The position numbers and the translations under genes are program-made. From positions 868,001 to 932,000 of the forward strand of contig JAWWNJ010000029.1 in assembly GCA_037176885.1 (NCBI GenBank): a stretch of 64,000 nucleotides of DNA. Direction: 5' to 3'. Source of the stretch: Favolaschia claudopus (taxonomy: Eukaryota; Basidiomycota; Agaricomycetes; Agaricales; Mycenaceae). Below the pieces are notes generated by a model. The model made no database searches. It saw only the letters and a program-made list of their open reading frames with translations, and was not told the origin of the DNA. Shown here piece by piece: positions 58,601-64,000 of the stretch (its first letter is position 1; each line of letters opens with the position of its first letter).

Positions 58601-59365
58601 CTCGCGCGGGTGGGAGGCGGGACGCGGGCAGCGAAATCCCCCGTGTCCCAACTGGTAAACACAACCTAAGGATGCCAGCGATGATTTTACCCAAAACCTT
58701 CCGTTCCAGCGCTGAAGTCCTCAAACCGTCAGCCGCAGTACAACGTAGTCAGCAAGGGGAAGCGTACACACCTCCACTGAATGCAATGGCATTAGCTCGT
58801 GCCTGGAAACCACACAGGCCCTGCATTGAACGAAATCTCCACATTCATCGCAGCGCACTGGAGCCTCCCCCGCATCCAGCGCTGAGGAGCAGCACGAACA
58901 TTCAGCCGCTGACTTTCCGCCGAGACCCTCCCTCCGCAGCAGCTCGTCCAGAAACAAACCGCTCAGTGGTCGCCACACCTTCATGGGATCATCCTACCCA
59001 TCTCTTGTCAATCCTATCTCCCCACCCAATAAACAATCACGTACCGAGCTGTCGTATCTTTTTCTCTTCTCCCCTGCGGCACCGTCCTCCTCCCCCTCTC
59101 CTGATTCCCCGTCCAAATCCAAGCCGTTAAGGCCCTCACGCAGGGGGACCCAATCGCCAAACGCATCTTCAAGCTCAGACGGATGCAGCTTCCGTCGTTT
59201 TGTCTGCACGTTGACGCTGACCCGGTGCCCACGCCGACCGTCTTTCGATGGTGTGAACTCGGTGTCGTAGGTCGTGTCGTTGGCGTGAGATTCAAATTCC
59301 ACAAAGGAGTCGACACGGTCGAACCGTCTGCCTGGCCGAGCGGGCGAGACGTTGAGGGTATCCAT
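55625..59365 (-). pseudogene. KDZ transposase, CxC2 type, with one in-frame stop (element 3)
   Basis: Same exon plan as the element 2 transposase. MKVWRPLSGLFLDELLR with CSCC..CDECG..CRAC is the CxC2 cluster. It is followed by RWYPATTVDP-type residues (GWYPATTVDPATCATI), CWACPHDGINLP, AMDANFRLRNR, SYDIACQW and GRTDGEGVERVWSRL (likely D, D and E), then MSWIWTSGG and VEWSKAKARRDRW. At 57904-57906 (minus strand) a TGA interrupts KKYREHL/GYVGEED where the element 2 protein has an Arg-containing stretch. CGA to TGA is the simplest change. The rest is open. A frame-preserving intron around the stop was considered, but the flanking residues are conserved. Confidence 0.85.
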
Positions 59366-59778
59366 TGCAGTCGTATAGTACTTCCAGTAGCAGTCTTAGT
59401 AGCGGAAACCAGACGCTGGTGCGTTCGCAAGCCAAAGCCAATCGAAGTAAGAGCAAGCTGAAAATACGAACGGGGAAAGCCGCGCTGCCGGCAGCCCAAA
59501 GAGGATGATTTCTAGCCATAGCCAAAGCCAGCCAGCCAGCCATCGTCGACGCACACAGCGGTTCCAGCTGGTTCCAGCACTTCCAAAAGACGAGGAGGAA
59601 AAAGCGTGTATTTGATAACGTAACAATCAAGTGTGTGGGAAAACGAACTTCTTCCCGCCACGCATATCCTCTGAACCCTACCCTACGAATATCACCACAA
59701 CGACGACGAAGAAACTACCACCAAGACAAACGACTACCCAATGTACTCTTCCCCCCCAACCCTCAACATGTTAACCGC

Positions 59779-61093
59779 TCAGTTGAGCGCGACCACCATG
59801 GTCCTAAACTTCTTCACCACCACCGTCCCGTCCAACGCCTCGAAAGCAAAGGTCTTACGGGTACGCAAACACAAGTGCTTACCGTCAACACACCCACACT
59901 CTACGTAACTCGCGCCGCCGATGTTCACGAGCTATCCAAACGCGTCAGTCGACAACCTGGAGCACCACCCTCAAACTTACCTGCACTCGGTGGGTCGCAG
60001 GAGCGGCCGCGGCCTTACCCTTACCAGCGGCGGCTTTCTCCTCCCCAGCAGCAGCGCAACCCACCTTCTGCGAAGGATACTCCACGTCTACCATGCGTTC
60101 TCCCAAATCCAGATCAGCGACGGGGCTGGGCGGAACGGATTGGAGACTGGGGATGGGGCTACGATCGGGCGAGAAGAGGCTGTCATCATCCTCGTCCTCA
60201 TCCTCGACCGCCGCAAGCAGGGAGGCCGGGACGAACTGGAAGAACGTGTTGTCGATGTTCCTGCGGGTCTCGCGTAAGCACAGTTTTCTTCTCAGGAAAG
60301 AGTAATGGCTCATACCCTCTGACAGCACTCATCGCGAAGGCCTTGCCGGTCTTGATTTCCTCAGCGGCGTCCTCCGCGAGGTCTTTGGCAATGGCCTTGT
60401 CCGCAACGACCCCAGCATCCGTGGAGGTATGCGCCGTCTGCTCCGGACGCGTGCCGTCCCAGATGATTATGTCTTGAAGCTTGAGGCCTTCGTCCCCGGG
60501 GGTCCAGTCGTCGTCAGAGTCCGTGTGGCTGGAGCGGCAGGTAAGTTACGAGTCGCATTCTCTCCCCAAATGAACTTACTAATCCCATTCCTTTTCTTGC
60601 TGCTCAGCGCGATAGAGGGCGACCGCGTGGGCATTTTTGAGGTACTGACAAGAGATATCGTACGAGGCACCGGATCTGGCGTGGACCTCCTCGTCGTCCT
60701 CCGCGTTGGCGCGCTCGGGATGTTCTTGCTCGAGGTGGCGGCGACGCCAGCCTCTGACCAAACGGTCCTTTTGCACCCTGCATCCGCAACGATGTGAGCG
60801 TCACCGCAGTCGGCGTTAGAAGCAGCGAGAGATGACATACGGAGGAAGGAGGGAGAGTACAGAGGTCACGTCGACCTGGTAACTCAAGGCCCTTTTAATG
60901 TCATCTGTCGGCGAGGCGGATAGTCAGCGAGAGGTGGACCGCAGGCGAAGAGCGTCTTACCGGCGTCGCCCATGACGGTGTCGGCACCCTGGTTTTGGTC
61001 GGGGTTGGTGGCGGCCGACGCAGGGGTCGAAGGTGGACCGTTGTTCACCGTGGCGGAGACGGCGCTCGCGGGAGTGTCGATTGCAGAGTTCAT
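59779..61093 (-). CDS. CGCVDG-motif cargo protein (element 3)
   Basis: ATG at 61093 (MNSAIDTPASAVSATVNNG). Internal exons read CRVQKDRLVRGWRRRHLEQEH, then NAHAVALYRAEQQEKEW, IIIWDGTRPEQTAHTSTD and a long acidic exon (VEDEDEDDDSLFSPDRSP) ending at GTAAGT near 59985. The last exon gives VECGCVDGKHLCLRTRKTFAF and GTVVVKKF, to a stop at 59779. RRRHLEQEHPE matches RQRFLESGHPE in element 2, and the C-terminal CGCVDG module matches residue by residue in spacing. Function unknown. Exact borders of the middle exons are approximate. Confidence 0.6.
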
Positions 61094-61532
61094 GATGGTG
61101 TTGGCGGCAAAAGACAGACTGTGAACGTAGAACGGGACAGAGAGCAAGAGGGAATAGAGAGCGAAGAAAGATAAACGACAGAGGCGAGTGACCTGCATTT
61201 CCTCAAATTTTGCAGGAGTCTTATACCGATTTGCAGGACCGAGACAACCCAGCTCGTACCGGCTCGGTTTCGCAACGACCCATGCAAGCGAGCCTTCAGC
61301 TTCTGATATCCCAATTCGGCATATCGTCAGAGCCAGCCGACATTTGGGATCCTCAAACCAATACGCGTGAAAATGGGCTCGATTTGACCTCAAGCCCGAT
61401 CCACCGCCCGATTTACCCGTCCAGCTGGGGCTGCGCTTCGCCTATCTGTTTCCCTCTCTCTGACTTAAGCACCTACGCCTCCAGACGACCTCCCATTTCC
61501 CCCCCCTCCCCTCCATACTCCCTTCAGCAGTT
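61094..61532. promoter_or_regulatory. Divergent promoter region of element 3
   Basis: About 440 bases between the CGCVDG gene (-) and the dioxygenase-like gene (+). Element 2 has the same divergent arrangement (41386-41686). The stretch is pyrimidine-rich just upstream of the plus-strand start (61480-61530), common in fungal promoters. Confidence 0.5.
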
Positions 61533-63143
61533 ATGTTTCCTCCCATGCCCCGTCGCTCGCTCTCCTACACCCTCGCACGGGTCGCCGAAGTCACCCCTCC
61601 ACCACTGATCCCCCGTTTTCAATTGTCTGGCATCGACCCTCGACTTGCCAGCGAATCGACGCACCTATCTTTCGACCTCGTAGAACGCCTTCACGAGGCC
61701 CTCGCCCTTGACGACCCCTCGCTCCCGTTCACCGGCAACCCCCTCCCCGACGAGCGTTATCTTGCTGGCGAAGTCACCATTGTGCCCCCCGCGTCAGACA
61801 GGCCAGTCCGAGTTGTCGTGCCAGCCCAACAAAAGAGCCACGAACGTGCGCGCATGGCCAGATTACGCAAACAGCGCCACCTTCGCCTGCTCGAAGCCAT
61901 TCTGCAGCTGCGGGTGGAGCGCCTGTCGCCCAGCAACGTCGTGCGCGTCCCTGAGCCCGGGGATTTCGACTTCTCCGTAATTGAAGATCGCGACTACGCC
62001 TTGGGGGAAGTGGTGGGTCCAGACTCACGCTTCCATTTGAGACGAACCCACTGGTCGGGCAAGTACGTCCGCCTTCCCACTATGCCCGTGCCTCTGCCCT
62101 CACTGACTTGTCTTCTTTTTCCTTCCCTCATTTCAGAGACGTACGCGTCATCGCCTCAGAGCGGCGTGCCGTTACCCTTCTTGCTGGTTCCGCTCAAGGC
62201 TACGACTGGTCGTCCGACATCATTAAGCCCGTCACCGCCCAGCTCGACGAGGAGGCCGCTGCGCTTCGGGCTCGCAATGGACCTGACCACCCGCTGGTCA
62301 TGAGCGTCGGAGTCGGCACTTACTTCAATGAGTGCAAGGTACGTTTGAGGCCTCGCGTTGTCTTCGCTCTCTAACGAAAGTCCTTTACTTCAGGCGAGCG
62401 AAACTCCGCTCGTCCCCTTGCCCCGCGAGATAGGAGATCGCGCGCAGGACGCCCTCGCGTCGATGAGCCTGCTGTCAAGCATTCCCATGAAACGCCTCGT
62501 CTCGTTCAGCAATGGTGAGCTCTCTCCCTAGCCGTCGCACGCTTCTATCCTCACTCTCGCCGCAGGTATTTTTGAGACCTACTGCGTGAAGTCTGCCCGT
62601 CTTCTCAAGGCTCAGAAGAGGGAACTGCTTGCGCACGACCCGCAGGCGCACTTCCCCTGCGAGACTAGCGACTTCTCAGCTTTCACTTTCGAGCTGGGTG
62701 GTCCCCACCGCCGCATGAACCACCGCGGTCTCCCATATACTTACGAGCCGGGCAGCTGGATCATCATCACTGCTCTCGGCGACTACGACCCCACATATGG
62801 CGGCATGATCATTTTGTGAGACTTGGGATGGGTACTTCATTTCCCCCCCGGCAACTCAATCCTCCTCCCGGCGTTTATCCGGTATTCTTTCGTCGCTGTT
62901 CGTCCGGGGGAGACCAGATACTCCATGATCCAGTGGGCGGGGTCTGGTATCCGTCGATTCTTTGAGAATGGGAACATGGACGACACCACTTTCGCCGTGT
63001 CGGCGACGGAGGAAGAGCATGCCGCTCGCGAACTCCTTCGTCGCGAGGCTCATCTGGCTGCTATCGGAGCCTTCCCTCGCGCCGCCACCTTGCCCACTGG
63101 CAAAGTCGAGTTCCCATACAACGGTGTAAACCCCTTATACTAG
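61533..63143 (+). pseudogene. TET/JBP-fold protein lacking iron ligands, with one in-frame stop (element 3)
   Basis: Exons 61533-62062, 62137-62338, 62394-62514 and 62566-63143 total 477 codons. Exon 2 is the same 202 bases long as in element 2, and all intron phases match. Shared blocks: RVIASERRAVTLLAG, FETYC, FPCETSDFSAFTFEL, ITALGDYDPTYGG, HFPPGNSILLPA, IQWAGSGIRRFFENG. HxD of the intact enzyme is G-x-P here and YHSN is RYSF, so no iron ligand remains. A TGA at 62817-62819 replaces the conserved Trp of the IL-W-D segment (TGG to TGA). Downstream coding remains intact, so the stop is recent. Confidence 0.85.
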
Positions 63144-63499
63144 ACTCCTTTTACCCTTTCGTTACTTACTGAGACTCGCTTACTTACTGTCTTTTACTCG
63201 GCACAACACCCTTACACCTTACTTTGCGTTCATAGTAATAAACAAAAATTCTAATTGGCAATTGCGCATATCGACGACGGAGAGCAAATACTAAGCAGAG
63301 CAAAGACACTATTGTGTCAACGTATATACAGGCGGGGAAAACGGACCGAGAGTGTTTAGCAGCATAAGTGCGGCGAGACAGATACCATTCCCGCCGCTAT
63401 CTTAATGTCCTCCTCGTTGTGCCCGGGGCGTCCCCGCCCAGACCAGCCCGCTGACGTGTCCTCCTCCGGGTCGTTGGAACGGTCACTGTCAGAGACGGG
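63144..63499. other. 3' flank of the dioxygenase-like gene
   Basis: Contains TTACTTACTGAGACTCGCTTACTTACTG near-repeats (63164-63190) and an AATAAACAAAA stretch (63236) that may mark 3' end formation. The end of the minus-strand RMRR gene may reach into this area (frame ending near 63360). Confidence 0.4.
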
Positions 63500-63990
63500 G
63501 CTTTGACCACTCAGTCGCTGTCTGCAACGGCTAAATGGGTGTTTATCAGGATCGGCGGAATACGGGGGAACGGTGGACGCACGCGCGATACGTTCGCCGG
63601 TAGAGGCGGGCTCTGATGCGATGTATAAGTTGCACGTCGCTAGGAGCCTGGCGGATAGCCTCCCGTCTTCTGCAGAGCGAAATGTTGAGGTGAGGTAGAC
63701 ACTGAGCCTTCAGCACGCACCGACGCATCCGATTCCTCGCTTTCTCGTTGATAATCTCTCGATGGCTTGAACCCACAGTTAGAGTTCTGACAGGGGCGGA
63801 CAACTCAGGAAATCGACTCACCGAGTGCGGTATTGCCACGCGACATCTGCTCGCAGGATCTCCTGCATCTCGTCCTGCATCTCGTCGCAGGGTGGGGGAA
63901 GGTAGTCGGACATGTCGGGTGGCGGAGGGTATTCCGACATGGGGGTTGAGGAGAAGGGATGGGTGGCGGTGCAGTCGGTCTTGAGGTCAA
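63355..63990 (-). CDS. Basic RMRR-type protein (element 3)
   Basis: MSEYPPPPDMSDYLPPPCDE, then MQEILRADVAWQYRTR, ends at GTGAGT near 63824. Next exon: HREIINEKARNRMRR. After GTGCGT..CTGCAG comes RREAIRQAPSDVQLIHRIRARLYRR. A downstream open stretch ends SPVSDSDRSNDPEEDTSAG near 63360 and may be the last exon. INEKARNRMRR aligns with INERAKLRMRR of element 2. The gene occupies the same position relative to the dioxygenase-like gene. The 5' end may lie closer to or beyond the window edge. Confidence 0.5.
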
Positions 63991-64000
63991 AGAATGCGTC

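Larger units (their letters stand above)
55625..64000. mobile_element. KDZ transposon, element 3 (partial, runs off the right end)
   Basis: Transposase (-), CGCVDG protein (-), TET/JBP-fold protein (+) and RMRR protein (-) follow in the same order and orientation as 36111-44143 in element 2. The proteins are clearly homologous but diverged, so this is a different family, not a recent copy. Two genes carry a TGA stop, so the element is probably dead or dependent on others. The left limit is the gene end, not a mapped terminus. Confidence 0.75.

Noticed and set aside
59635..60477. 280-codon plus-strand frame
   Set aside because: Overlaps the exons and last CGCVDG module of the minus-strand cargo gene, which is supported by its homologue in element 2.

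Overview
The window reads as nuclear DNA of a mushroom-forming basidiomycete (Agaricomycetes). Genes are split by short introns (about 45-60 bases, GT..AG, with CTAAC-type branch sites), and nearly every recognisable protein belongs to a family expanded in that group: Helitron Rep/helicase, KDZ transposases with CxC1/CxC2 cysteine clusters, TET/JBP-like dioxygenases, F-box proteins and KOW-repeat proteins. The window is mostly mobile DNA. I see no ordinary metabolic gene, no rRNA and no tRNA. Species cannot be told from the sequence.

Layout. (1) 1-766: 3' part of an F-box/LRR-type gene. (2) 837-20680, minus strand: a Helitron Rep-PIF1 helicase gene cut in two by a 12,858-bp KDZ transposon (element 1, 5118-17975). 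Element 1 has 664-bp identical terminal inverted repeats and an 8-bp target duplication. It carries a CxC1-type KDZ transposase, a small protein with a possible RNase H1 N-terminal-like domain, a basic YREKN-type protein, a TET/JBP dioxygenase with intact iron ligands, and a 1080-residue charged protein. (3) 20.9-35.8 kb: an accessory stretch of basidiomycete-restricted genes (two F-box/nucleotidyltransferase-like genes, a KOW-family C-terminal protein, four genes sharing a W-x-G-N type segment, several orphans), with direct repeats and a 22-bp perfect hairpin. (4) 35.89-52.51 kb: element 2, a CxC2-type KDZ cassette bounded by candidate inverted repeats. It holds the transposase, a CGCVDG protein, a TET/JBP-fold protein lacking its iron ligands, a basic RMRR protein, two proteins with RNase H1 N-terminal (viroplasmin-like) domains, and a large charged protein. 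(5) 52.6-55.0 kb: a KOW-repeat protein. (6) 55.6-64 kb: element 3, a second CxC2 KDZ cassette with the same four genes in the same order and orientation as the left half of element 2. It is damaged by one TGA stop in each of two genes and is cut by the window end.

Main points. Three independent KDZ elements carry overlapping cargo sets, which argues for multi-gene transposons rather than transposases with random neighbours. The KDZ-TET/JBP association in basidiomycetes is established knowledge. Less expected here are the ligand-less TET/JBP-fold proteins conserved in two elements, the RNase H1 N-like cargo, and a TGCCAC motif at about 9-bp spacing that is spread through the TIRs, introns and exons of element 1 and that I did not notice elsewhere in the window.
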